A DNA stretch of 62,544 bases from Anaeromassilibacillus sp. An250 (lineage in GTDB: Bacteria > Bacillota > Clostridia > Oscillospirales > Acutalibacteraceae), in the NCBI RefSeq assembly GCF_002159845.1, contig NZ_NFJK01000020.1, positions 1 through 62,544 of the forward strand, read 5' to 3'. How positions within the stretch are numbered: the stretch's first letter is position 1; each line of letters opens with the position of its first letter. The notes under the pieces were generated by a model. That model was not told the origin of the DNA, did no database searches, and was given only the letters and a program-made list of their open reading frames with translations. Made by a program: the position numbers and the translations under genes. Positions 15,944 through 25,600 of this stretch are shown here, in pieces.

Positions 15944-18900
15944 TTACGCAATCGTCACTGCACAATGCTTCACTGCATTCTGGCCCGGCAGGGTGGTATA
16001 AACGCCCGTGCTCTGGCCCGGCGTGCCGGTCGCATAGACTCTGTAGTAGTAGTCGTTGCCGACCTTCGCCACAAACTGCGTCTTCAGCACATCGCCGTTG
16101 CCGACCGTGAAGCCCGGCGTCATGGCGTTGCCGTTGACGACCGTCATCTTGAAGCAGTATGCCTGGCCATGCTTCAGTGTGAAGTTGACTGTCGTATCGG
16201 AAACCACATAGGCATTCGCCGCCACGCTCTGGCTTGCAGATACAACGCCCGCTGTGCCGTATGCGTTGCCGACATTCGCAGACGTGCTGCCGCTGTTCTT
16301 CGAGCCCGTGGAGGTGCTCTTCTCGACCAGACCGTTGATGCTATTCTCCAGCGCCTCGACTGCGTCTGCAACCTCTTCTTCGGTCGCTTCTGCGTCGTTC
16401 AGGACTGCCTTCGCAGTGCTCAATGCGGCCTTCATCGTTGCCACGCTCTTCGCCGTGTACTTATTGGTGTTGATCGCTTCAGCTTCTCCGATCAATGCTT
16501 CCAGCGCATCCTTATTCGGGATCATGCGCAAGGCGGAGATCGCCGCCGTAAGGTCTTTCACAGCCGTGTCCACCGCATCCTGCGTTGCGTTTGCATCTTC
16601 CAGCACGGTCTTTGCTTCGGCCAGGACGGTCTCAAAGCTCGTCCATGCGTCGTTCTGGATGTACTGATCCACATTTGCAACAATGCTGTCGCCCTTGGTG
16701 ACCAGCGCTTCCAGCTCGGTGACGTCTGCGCGATAGACCAAGCCATAGATGGCGTCATACAGCGCATCCACCGCTGCGGTGATGTCCGCTTCCAGGACTT
16801 CTTCATCGTCCAGCAGCTCTTCCGCCGCCGCATACGCTTCGTCCAGCGCATCCAGGCTGTCCGGCGTAAACAGGTCGCGGTCGATGGAATCTGCGATTTC
16901 CATCGGGATGTCCAGCTGGCTCTTGTCGCCTGCAACAAAGCTCAGGTAGTGCAGCGCGTCGATCAAGTCGCTCCATGCGGTGTTGATCTCGTCCTGCGTT
17001 GCGGTCTTCTTTGCCTCGACGTCCTTCGCTGCCTGCAATGCCGCTTCGTACTTCTCCTGCACGGACGGTACGGCTTCCGCTGCTTCGTCCGCTCTGCCTT
17101 CTGCAATCTCAATGGCAGCGCGCAGGTTCTGCTTGTCTACCACTGTAAAGGTATAGGTGTTCTCTAAGCCCTTGACTGCGTCCTCTGCCGGGATTTCTAC
17201 CACAAAGGAATCCGCTTCAAACGCGGATTCTTCCACATCCACTCCGTTGACCTGCACGCCGGCGAATTCGCGGCCCTGCATCGGCGTAAATTCGAGGGTG
17301 AGCGCTTCTTCCGTTGCCGGAACCGTATACACGCCTAGCAAATCGGCAATTGTCTGCTCCTCGCCATTGACTGCCAGCGACGCATTGCGTCCGTTGTAGC
17401 GGATTACGATCGTGTCTTCGGTGGGTTCTTGCCCTTCAGGATCGTCGTAATCGAGTTCGCTGAAATCGTACCACAACTGTACGTGCTCATCTTGGGGGGT
17501 GATGCTCTGGGATTGGAATTCTTCAAAGGTCAATGCCTTGTCGTATATGCGGAAATTATAGAAGGTGTGCGTGTTGCGATGGTCGTCCACCTCGGCATTG
17601 TCGAATTCACCAAGCCCAACAGAGAAGCCGTGTTCGCTCCGGTCGATTCCAGTCACGCCGTCCGTTGTATAGGACTGATCCTCCACATACAGGCGCAGTT
17701 GATCTGTGTCCGCATCAAATACGGCGGCAACACGCAGCCAGTTTTTGATCGCTTCGGTGGAGATTACATCACTGCTCACTCCTTGCCAGCCACCGTTGTG
17801 ACAGATGTAGAAATACAACCGGTATCCTCCGCCAACGGCCTCTGTCCGGAAACCGACCGAGCGGTCGCCATTCCCTGCAAGGTAGCCAAAGCTGCTGCTC
17901 TCTCCGATCTTGAGGGTTGTCTCGATGGTAAAGCTGTTCTCCGTTCCGCTGAGAAGCTCATTGAACTTTGCATCAGCGTCCTTTACATTGACAGGAAACC
18001 ATCCCTTCAAGGCGTATTCCTTTTCTTCATCCTTAATAATCTTAATATCCTTTTTATTGGTCAGTTCCGTGATATCGATGTCATAGCCGTTTTGACTCTT
18101 ATCTTTAATCCATACTTGGGCCTTTTCTTCTTGGATGCGCTGTGCAAGGCCAATCATTTCCGTCAGGGTTTCAATCTTTTCCGGATCAATCAGGTCCTGC
18201 GCCTCTTCGGGTAGGCTTTCATATTTTTCCTGAAGGGCGAGCAACTGTTCTGTCTGATCTGGACGGGTAACAATGATCTCGTCAATGGATTTGGAAAGCC
18301 TTTCAGCCGCCGCTTTATCCAGTTCCTGCACAATTTCGTCCGTATTTTCCGGTTGGCTCAAAATGGTCTGTGAGGTTGTCTCGTTCGCGCCGGAGAGGGT
18401 GTTCTGGAACAGATTATAGAATGCGGCCGATGACCAACCGAAGTTCGTGGCATTGAGCCGGTCGCCTGTTTCCGGGTTGTAGTTTTCATTGATCGGTTCG
18501 TCGCCCAACAAGCCCTTTGCATTGTCAAACAGGCGGTAGGCGGACTCTACAGCCTCTTCACCCCGGCCATAGTTGTGCATGGCTTCCACCGCAAACATCG
18601 CCTGATCCATCCAGACCGGGCCTCTCCAATAGGCGGTCGGGCTGTATTTTGGATTATCCCTTGCTGCGGTGGGGAAGGGCATTGGGGTATAGAACTGGTT
18701 TTCGTCGAGCATGTTGTCGATGACAGCCTCCGCCTGCGCCGGCATAGCCATATTTGCCCAGAGCGGGATCCAGCCCTCGGTTCCTTTGCCGCGGTTGACC
18801 AGCAATTTTTTCACCGATCCGTCTTCGTTGGTTTGCAGATCGTAATAGAAACCGGTTTCTACATCGAACATATTCTCGTTGACGTAGTTACGCACCTGCT

Positions 18901-20992
18901 CGGCTTCCGCTTCGTATTGTGCAGCTTCTTCCGTTTTGCCGAGCATCTCCGCCATCGCATTGAGATAACACTTCTCGGCATACAGATAGGCGTTCAGGTC
19001 GACCGATTCCTGATTGAGGGTATAGCCGATGGTCTGCCCGTCATCGTTTTTGACGCGATAGATTTGAATGCCAATGTCGTCTGGTCCATATCCCTCTATG
19101 TCAAACCGGGTGGCGTTGTCCATGCCGCTTTCCCAAGCTGCTGCCTGTAAAACCATACCGGTGTTAAACAATGCTTCTCCGTTCTCATCATACAGGATGT
19201 TCCCGGAGTCGTCATACTGGTAGTGGTCGCGGTGTACCATAGCGCCATATTCCGCAATGCCGTTGTGATCGATGTCGCGGTTTCTGTACCACCATTCGTG
19301 ATAGGCCACCAGCTTTGGATACATTTCTGCGATGAAGTCCTCGTCTCCGGTCTGCTGATAATAGTTATAAACAGCCCAAGCAGCCAAAGGTGGCTTTGTA
19401 TCGCGGTCGTTCCCAATCCCGGTGTCGCGGAACAAATCGCAGATCACGCCGGCATCCCACGGACGGTTGGCGTCGTCCTCTTGAATCTGGAAGGCGAACT
19501 GCGCACGCAATTCCTCTTTAGCGAGGTCCGGATTGAACCGGGAGGTTGCGACAGCATGTTTCCAGGAGTCCCACGCCCAGAAGCCGACGCTTGTGTCGCC
19601 AAACGGCTGGATCGCACCGTAGGGCATCTGCCCGGCCGCGCTGCGCCAGTTGCCTATCAGGGTAATGACCGCTTTTGTCGCCGCATTCTTGTACCTTTGC
19701 TCCACATCGGCTGTCTTGATTTTCTCGAGGTACCCATCCCATCTTGCCTGGTTTTCTTCAAAATAGGATGCACTGTTTTGCAGCATATCGGCAACTTTGC
19801 TTTCTTCGGCCTCCGCTTCCTCCGCATCAAAGGTGTAGCTCTGCGTTTGGTAGATGGACTCGCTGCCCTGTGCGGGAACCGTCAGGTCCAACGCTGCCTC
19901 ATAGGAGGTACCGTCTGCCGTGATCTCCACCGGCCGGCCAAACCGGATGTCATAATGGGTTGGCTCCCGGACAGCAATGGAAACGCCGTCTTCTATGGCT
20001 TGTAGGGTCCCCATTCGCAGGCTTCCCACCTGTTTGAGCTGCAATTCAAGCGCTTGATCGGTTTTGTTTTCCACGGTTGTCTCGATCAAAGCGGTGCGGT
20101 CGCTGGCAAAAATCAGGTTTAGATGCAAAATGAAGTCGTCCAGTTCATAGGACTGCACCAACTTGCCCGGATAGGCGGTCGCAGTCAGCACGCTCTTAGA
20201 GAGATCGTATGTAGTGCCGTCCTGGTTGGTGACCTGCCATTTGCCGATGCTGTCCGCTAAGGTATTGAACCCGCTGTCCAAAATGACGGTCGGCCCAGCA
20301 AAACCGCCGAGTTTTCCTGTGTCGTCCCCGGAGGGCAGGCGGAATCCAAACCATGCGCCCATATCGGAGAACTTATTGTCCACGGTATTGAGGATATTCG
20401 CATAGTCCCCCGCTGCATCGGTCCCGGTTGGAGTGCCCCAGACGCGGAACTCCCGGATGGAGCTGCCGGAGGAGACTTTCCCTTCTTCCAGCGACTGCAT
20501 GCGGATATACCGGCCCTGCCCGCTGACGCGGAACGATTCCGCATCCCTAGTACCGTTTTCGGGAACCGGGTCATAGCGGCCGTTGTTGTTGCGGCAGATG
20601 GTTTTAAAGTGCTCATTGTCGTCCGATACCTGGATCTCATATTTCTTGGCCCAGGCGCCGGTGCTGCTGAATTCCGATTCCCCTTCCCAGAGGATTTCAA
20701 TCTTGCTCAGGTCATAGACAGCCCCCAAGTCGACGGTCAACCACGCGTGGTTCATCTGCTCCGAGGTCATGCCGCGCCATTCATTTGCCCAACGTGTTTC
20801 TTCATCGCCATCAATCGCATAGATGGCCAGCCGATGGACGCCATTGTCATCCTGCTCGCTGTTTGCAAACGCGTTAATGGGCTGGATCTGTTCCGGTTCA
20901 TTACTTGCAGCGCCAAAGGCTTGGATGGATGGGGCATAGGACGCCAACATAGCGATCGCCAGGAGCGTAGATACAATTTTTTTTCCTTTCAT
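15944..20992 (-). CDS. Secreted GH63-like glycoside hydrolase with CBM32, LamG and FIVAR modules
   Basis: 1682 residues. Signal peptide (KKIVSTLLAIAMLASYAPSIQA), F5/8 type C/CBM32 domain (about 31-189), a beta domain, then an (alpha/alpha)6 barrel (about 450-870) of the GH63/MGH1 type: GFWAWDSWKHA, ESGMDNATRFD near 625 (candidate catalytic Asp) and YNPETGDRLNATNFGWSSA near 838 (candidate Glu), as in E. coli YgjK. A LamG domain (about 1010-1175), a beta-sandwich, about four FIVAR helical repeats (1284-1555) and a Cys/Tyr-containing C-terminal domain (1596-1682) follow. It likely trims alpha-glucosidic or mannosidic ends of host or plant glycans at the cell surface. I use ATG 20992 with GGAGG just upstream, because it gives a clean signal peptide; 21019 is a weaker start. 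No LPXTG motif. Confidence 0.85.
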   Translation of the reverse strand: MKGKKIVSTLLAIAMLASYAPSIQAFGAASNEPEQIQPINAFANSEQDDNGVHRLAIYAIDGDEETRWANEWRGMTSEQMNHAWLTVDLGAVYDLSKIEILWEGESEFSSTGAWAKKYEIQVSDDNEHFKTICRNNNGRYDPVPENGTRDAESFRVSGQGRYIRMQSLEEGKVSSGSSIREFRVWGTPTGTDAAGDYANILNTVDNKFSDMGAWFGFRLPSGDDTGKLGGFAGPTVILDSGFNTLADSIGKWQVTNQDGTTYDLSKSVLTATAYPGKLVQSYELDDFILHLNLIFASDRTALIETTVENKTDQALELQLKQVGSLRMGTLQAIEDGVSIAVREPTHYDIRFGRPVEITADGTSYEAALDLTVPAQGSESIYQTQSYTFDAEEAEAEESKVADMLQNSASYFEENQARWDGYLEKIKTADVEQRYKNAATKAVITLIGNWRSAAGQMPYGAIQPFGDTSVGFWAWDSWKHAVATSRFNPDLAKEELRAQFAFQIQEDDANRPWDAGVICDLFRDTGIGNDRDTKPPLAAWAVYNYYQQTGDEDFIAEMYPKLVAYHEWWYRNRDIDHNGIAEYGAMVHRDHYQYDDSGNILYDENGEALFNTGMVLQAAAWESGMDNATRFDIEGYGPDDIGIQIYRVKNDDGQTIGYTLNQESVDLNAYLYAEKCYLNAMAEMLGKTEEAAQYEAEAEQVRNYVNENMFDVETGFYYDLQTNEDGSVKKLLVNRGKGTEGWIPLWANMAMPAQAEAVIDNMLDENQFYTPMPFPTAARDNPKYSPTAYWRGPVWMDQAMFAVEAMHNYGRGEEAVESAYRLFDNAKGLLGDEPINENYNPETGDRLNATNFGWSSAAFYNLFQNTLSGANETTSQTILSQPENTDEIVQELDKAAAERLSKSIDEIIVTRPDQTEQLLALQEKYESLPEEAQDLIDPEKIETLTEMIGLAQRIQEEKAQVWIKDKSQNGYDIDITELTNKKDIKIIKDEEKEYALKGWFPVNVKDADAKFNELLSGTENSFTIETTLKIGESSSFGYLAGNGDRSVGFRTEAVGGGYRLYFYICHNGGWQGVSSDVISTEAIKNWLRVAAVFDADTDQLRLYVEDQSYTTDGVTGIDRSEHGFSVGLGEFDNAEVDDHRNTHTFYNFRIYDKALTFEEFQSQSITPQDEHVQLWYDFSELDYDDPEGQEPTEDTIVIRYNGRNASLAVNGEEQTIADLLGVYTVPATEEALTLEFTPMQGREFAGVQVNGVDVEESAFEADSFVVEIPAEDAVKGLENTYTFTVVDKQNLRAAIEIAEGRADEAAEAVPSVQEKYEAALQAAKDVEAKKTATQDEINTAWSDLIDALHYLSFVAGDKSQLDIPMEIADSIDRDLFTPDSLDALDEAYAAAEELLDDEEVLEADITAAVDALYDAIYGLVYRADVTELEALVTKGDSIVANVDQYIQNDAWTSFETVLAEAKTVLEDANATQDAVDTAVKDLTAAISALRMIPNKDALEALIGEAEAINTNKYTAKSVATMKAALSTAKAVLNDAEATEEEVADAVEALENSINGLVEKSTSTGSKNSGSTSANVGNAYGTAGVVSASQSVAANAYVVSDTTVNFTLKHGQAYCFKMTVVNGNAMTPGFTVGNGDVLKTQFVAKVGNDYYYRVYATGTPGQSTGVYTTLPGQNAVKHCAVTIA

Positions 20993-21391
20993 CTGAATAC
21001 CTTTCCTCCTCTTTTTCATAAAGTCCTTTTTGTGTAGGGTTATAGAGCCTCCTTTCCTTATTTTATATATATCAATTCTTCGAACAGAAGTTAAATAGTT
21101 TATTCATAAAAACAATGATAATATTTTAAAAATATTATGTAATTTATCATATCTTGCTACTGCAAATAGTAACATTTTTTTCAAATAGTGTCAATTACCT
21201 TTTATAATAAAGCCAAAACGGATTTTATGCGGAAATAGGTAAGAGCAATCGATCAAGTATTGCTATTTCAGAGGGGCTTGCTGACGGTCAATATCCGTTG
21301 TATGATTAAACTGGAAACATTTAATAAAGCTTATGGGAGTTATGAATTATCCAGATGCGGAATACATCGTAGCATTGGAAAGGAAACCGTC
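20993..21391. promoter_or_regulatory. AT-rich divergent control region
   Basis: About 400 bases between the leftward hydrolase and rightward trmO. A TATAAT at 21203-21208 could be the -10 of trmO, with a weak TTCAAA at -35, giving a leader of about 180 bases. Leftward promoter elements are not clear in the A/T tracts (21060-21180). No gene seen. Confidence 0.4.
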
Positions 21392-22084
21392 ATGAATGAA
21401 TTGATTGCGATAAAAGTTATTGCACAGATGCACTGCGATTTTTCTACCAAATTTGGGATCCCCAGGCAGAGCGGCCTGGTAAAAGCCTTAAAGGGGACCG
21501 TTGTGTTTGCGCCCGAGTACCGCAATCCGGACGCTGTGCGCGGATTGGAAGGCTTTTCCCACATATGGCTGATCTGGCAATTTTCCGAGGCCGTGCGGGA
21601 GGGCTGGTCGCCCATGGTGCGGCCGCCGCGCATGGGCGGGAATACCCGCATGGGGGTGTTTGCCACACGTTCCCCGTTCCGTCCCAATGCGATTGGCCTT
21701 TCCAGTGTGAAATTGGATCGAGTGGAGTTCAGCCCTACGTTGGGGCCGGTGCTGCATGTCTCCGGCGCGGACTTAATGGATGGGACCCCGATTCTGGATA
21801 TCAAGCCTTATTTGCCGGGGGTGGACAGCCATCCGGAGGCAGTGGGGGGATTTGCGGACCAGTTCCAGGGATATGCGTTGGAGGTGGATTTCCCAGAGGA
21901 GCTGTTACGATGCATTCCGGAAAACCGCCGGGAGGCCCTGATGGGTGTCTTAGCACAGGACCCGCGCCCATCGTACCAACACGACCCGGAGCGGCAATAT
22001 GGCCTTTCATTTGCGGGCTTTGATGTGCGGTTCCGTGTGCGTGACGGCGTTTTATCGGTCTGTGAAGTGGTGCCTCTTACGTAA
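21392..22084 (+). CDS. trmO: tRNA N6-threonylcarbamoyladenosine methyltransferase TrmO
   Basis: 230 residues. TrmO (YaeB/TsaA-like) uses SAM to methylate t6A37 of some ANN-decoding tRNAs. The N-terminal beta-barrel carries the family motifs GIPRQSGL, GLEGFSHIWLIWQF, RPPRMGGN, GVFATRSPFRPNAIGLS and GADLMDGTPILDIKPYLP; the C-terminal small domain has AQDPRPSYQHDP and YGLSFAGFDVRF. The start ATG 21392 follows GGAAAGGA; earlier in-frame codons have no site. It ends with its own terminator and is probably a single-gene unit between two surface enzymes. Confidence 0.92.
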   Translation: MNELIAIKVIAQMHCDFSTKFGIPRQSGLVKALKGTVVFAPEYRNPDAVRGLEGFSHIWLIWQFSEAVREGWSPMVRPPRMGGNTRMGVFATRSPFRPNAIGLSSVKLDRVEFSPTLGPVLHVSGADLMDGTPILDIKPYLPGVDSHPEAVGGFADQFQGYALEVDFPEELLRCIPENRREALMGVLAQDPRPSYQHDPERQYGLSFAGFDVRFRVRDGVLSVCEVVPLT

Positions 22085-22129
22085 AAGGGGATCCCACCTT
22101 GCAAAAATTGAGAAAATAGGTTTGCTTTG

Positions 22130-22154
22130 GCCGCGTATTGTACGCGGCTTTTTT
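22130..22154 (+). terminator. Intrinsic terminator of trmO
   Basis: gccgcgta (22130-22137), loop ttg, tacgcggc (22141-22148), then TTTTTT. Perfect 8-bp GC-rich stem 46 bases after the stop. Confidence 0.88.
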
Positions 22155-22617
22155 ACTGCCAAAGCTGATCTGTAAAAATCCACAGAAACTGGAAGAAGCA
22201 GAATTTAAAATAAAATACATATTTTGAAAAATTTGGTCTTATTTTCTGAATTGGATTGTACAAATAGCTGCTTTTATCAAATTTTTAATTGCCTATGGCT
22301 TCATAGGCAACGTTCCAATGAATGGTTTTACTTTAATCAAAGAAATAATTTTAGGAAAAATGCAAACAAATTACTAGAATGCCAGAAAAAAATACTATTC
22401 TTTCCAAAACATTTGTGGTATAATGTATAAAAAAATAGATCGATTTTGAATAATATTATTGTTTATCCCTTTTTAGGAGGGAATATATGGGTTTAGGAAA
22501 TGAGGGGTACCAAGCGTGGGGTAGAACTATGGCAATGCTGTAGAGGGAATTGCTTATAGCGAAAAAACATGTTTGGTAGTTCCTTGTTGAATATTTTTAG
22601 ATAGGGGAGAGATGTGC
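22155..22617 (+). promoter_or_regulatory. AT-rich upstream region of the GH2 gene
   Basis: About 460 bases. An extended -10 (TGGTATAAT, TATAAT at 22419-22424) gives a likely start near 22431 and a leader of about 185 bases. Within the leader an 18-codon frame at 22487-22543 has a strong ribosome site. ttgcctatg/cataggcaa (22290-22309 area) makes a dyad upstream of the promoter that could be an operator. Confidence 0.5.
22487..22543 (+). CDS. Possible 18-residue leader peptide before the GH2 gene
   Basis: MGLGNEGYQAWGRTMAML then TAG. AGGAGGG lies six bases upstream of its ATG, better than the site of the hydrolase itself, and the frame lies between promoter and main start. It could be a translated leader or a chance frame; no homology is claimed. 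Confidence 0.35.
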   Translation: MGLGNEGYQAWGRTMAML

Positions 22618-25600
22618 ATGAAATCGAAGAAGCTGGTTTCCCTGCTTCTCGCAGCGCTCATGACCGTCAGCGTAGGCATTCAGCCTGCTTTTGCTGCTGG
22701 GAATGACGCGGGAGATCCGTGGGACAGCGACGCACAGTGGCCGCAGCTTACGCGGGCCGCTTCCGAAATGAAACCCGAAGACCCGAAGTTTACCCACAAA
22801 GAGTGGACAGGCACCACCTATACTGGCCTAGACGGCCAGCAGGAAAACGCCTGGGACGTTGTGGGGATCAACCGCGAACCCGCAGCGACGTCGACGGTTC
22901 CTTATGAATCCGTGGACAAGGCTGTGACCGGCGCAGTGGATTATGCAAAGGACCAGTCCGCATACGTCCAAATGCTTTCCGGCTCCGGCGAAAAAGATTG
23001 GCAGCTCGTGGTCGTATCCAATCCGGAAAAGGGCCAGAAATATCTGGACGACGGCTTTATGAACCCCGATTATGAGGTCAAAGCGGAGGACGGTTGGTAC
23101 GATGTAGAAGTTCCGCGCAGCTGGACCCGTTATGAAGACTGCGGCGATTGGGACTATTCCATTTATACGAATACCCAGATGCCCTGGCAAGAAGGGGATA
23201 ATGCCAGTGTGCCGCAGGCGCCGACCAATTATAACCCGGTGGGTTTCTACCGCAAGGAATTCACCGTAAATCCTTCCATGCTTCAGGAAAACGGCCGTGT
23301 GCTGATTTCCTTCCAGGGCGTGGAATCCGCTTATTATGTCTATGTCAACGGACATGAGGTGGGCTACAGTGAGGACAGCTACCGTCCGCACGAGTTTGAT
23401 ATCACCGATTACCTGAACCCGCAGGGCGAAGTCAACACCCTCGCTGTTGAAGTACATAAATTCTGCGACGGCACGTGGATGGAAGACCAGGACATGATCT
23501 ATGACGGCGGTATCTTCCGCGACGTCTATCTCTATTCCACCCCGCTGGTGCATATCTCGGACTATCGCGTGATTACCGACCTGGACGAGACCTATACGAA
23601 CGCAGACCTCCAGCTGAGCCCGGTGGTCACCAACTATGCGACGCAGGATGTCTCGAACTTTGCCATCGACGTTCAATTGTTTGATGCAGAGGGCAACGAC
23701 GTCTTTGCAAACGACCCCATGCGCATTGACCTCGGCGCGATCGCCGCGGGCGAATCCGCAACGGCGGACGCCAGCAAGCTGGTTAGGAACCCGGAGCTTT
23801 GGAGCGCAGAGTACCCGAACCTCTACACATTGGTTCTGAACCTTTATGACAAGACTTCCGGCAAGCTGTTTGAGAGCATTTCGCAGCAGCTCGGCTTCCG
23901 TGAGATCGAGTTCACCCGCACGGAAGTAGACGAAAACTACAACCGGATTACAACGGAGTATGAGCCGATCACCATCAACGGCCAGCCGTTGTTGTTCCGC
24001 GGCACGAACCGCCACGACACCGATCCGTTCGGCGGCAAATATGTGCCGAAGGAAGTCTACGAGGAAGACGTCAAGCTGATGAAGGAATGGAACCTCAACG
24101 CGATCCGCACTTCTCACTATTCGAACGACGAATACCTCTATTACCTCTGCGACAAGTATGGCCTGTATATGATGGGCGAGACAAATGCGGAATGTCACGC
24201 GATCATGGGCCAGAACGACAACATTAATAACTATTTGGATACGATCTTGTTTGACCGCCAAAACACGTCCTATCAGACGCTGAAGAATCAGACAGCGATT
24301 GTGGCATGGTCCATCGGCAACGAGATGAGCTATGACCGCCACGGCGGCGACGATATCTTCCCGCGTGCAGTGTGGTTCTTCAAGGACCGCGATTTGACCC
24401 GCCCGGTTCATGCGGAAGGTTTGAACCAGGACTGCGGCACCGATATGGGCAGCAATATGTATCCGACGGTCAGCACGGTACAGGGATATGCTGGCGAAGG
24501 CAAGATGCCCTATGTCATGTGCGAATATGACCACGCAATGGGCAACGCAGTCGGCAATATCAAAGAATATTGGGATGCAGTCCGCAGCTCTGATAACATG
24601 CTTGGCGGATTCATTTGGGACTGGGTCGATCAGTCCCGTTACATCGATCTCGACTCTCTGCCGAGTCAGAGCAACATTACGGAACGGAGTAACAATGCCG
24701 CGGTCGCAACGATGACTGGGCCCACAACGGTAAACGATGCGGACGATGCTTCCCTCACAGGCAAGTCCTACAGCGGTTATGCAGTCATTTCCGGCGAAGC
24801 AAATGATGTTTATAACGAGGTCCTTTCCGGAGAAGATGCAAACTTCACCTTTGAAGTCATGGTGAAGCCGGACTCTACTGCGATGAACAGTGTATTCCTT
24901 GCAAAGGGCGATTCCCAGGTTGCTTTGAAGACCCGCAGCAGCGGTGCTCCTGGCGTAGAATTCTTCGTCTATAATGGCGGCTGGCAGTCTGCCTCGTTTG
25001 ACCTCCCGAGCGATTGGGTGGGCAACTGGCATCAGATCGCAGGCACCTACGACGGAAGCGCTTTGAAGGTCTACTATGATGGCAAGCTGATGGCGACCAA
25101 CAACGGTCGTTTCGATATTCGCACCAATTCGTATGACCTCGGCGTCGGCATCGATCTGGAGCACAATCGCACAGTGGATGGAGAAATCTCCATTGCGCGC
25201 ATTTATAACAAGGCACTGACGGCGGAAGAACTCCAGGCACAGAACAGCCAGGCACCTGCCATCGGCGCAACCGACGACAGCGTTGTGCTGTGGCTGGATT
25301 ACTCCGAGCCGATTACCGAGCTGGAGAGCCAGTATTGGGATTACTATGCAGAGGATTATGCACAGCAGAATCTCTACAATGAAGAGATGGACGGCAAGTT
25401 CTTTGGCTACGGCGGCGACTTTGGCGATAGCAACAACAGCGGCAACTTCTGCGTGAACGGCCTCGTATCTCCGGACCGCGACCCGCAGCCGGAGCTCTAT
25501 GAAGTGAAGTATCAGTACCAGTCCATTTGGGTAACGGCAACGGAAAATGCGCTCGTAAACCGCAAGGTCAACATCTATAATGAGAATAACTTCACCAATG

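Noticed and set aside
15845-17167. 440-codon plus-strand frame over the 3' end of the GH63-like gene
   Set aside because: Starts in the terminator region and is a complement of the FIVAR and C-terminal coding sequence; low-complexity Arg/Cys-rich translation.
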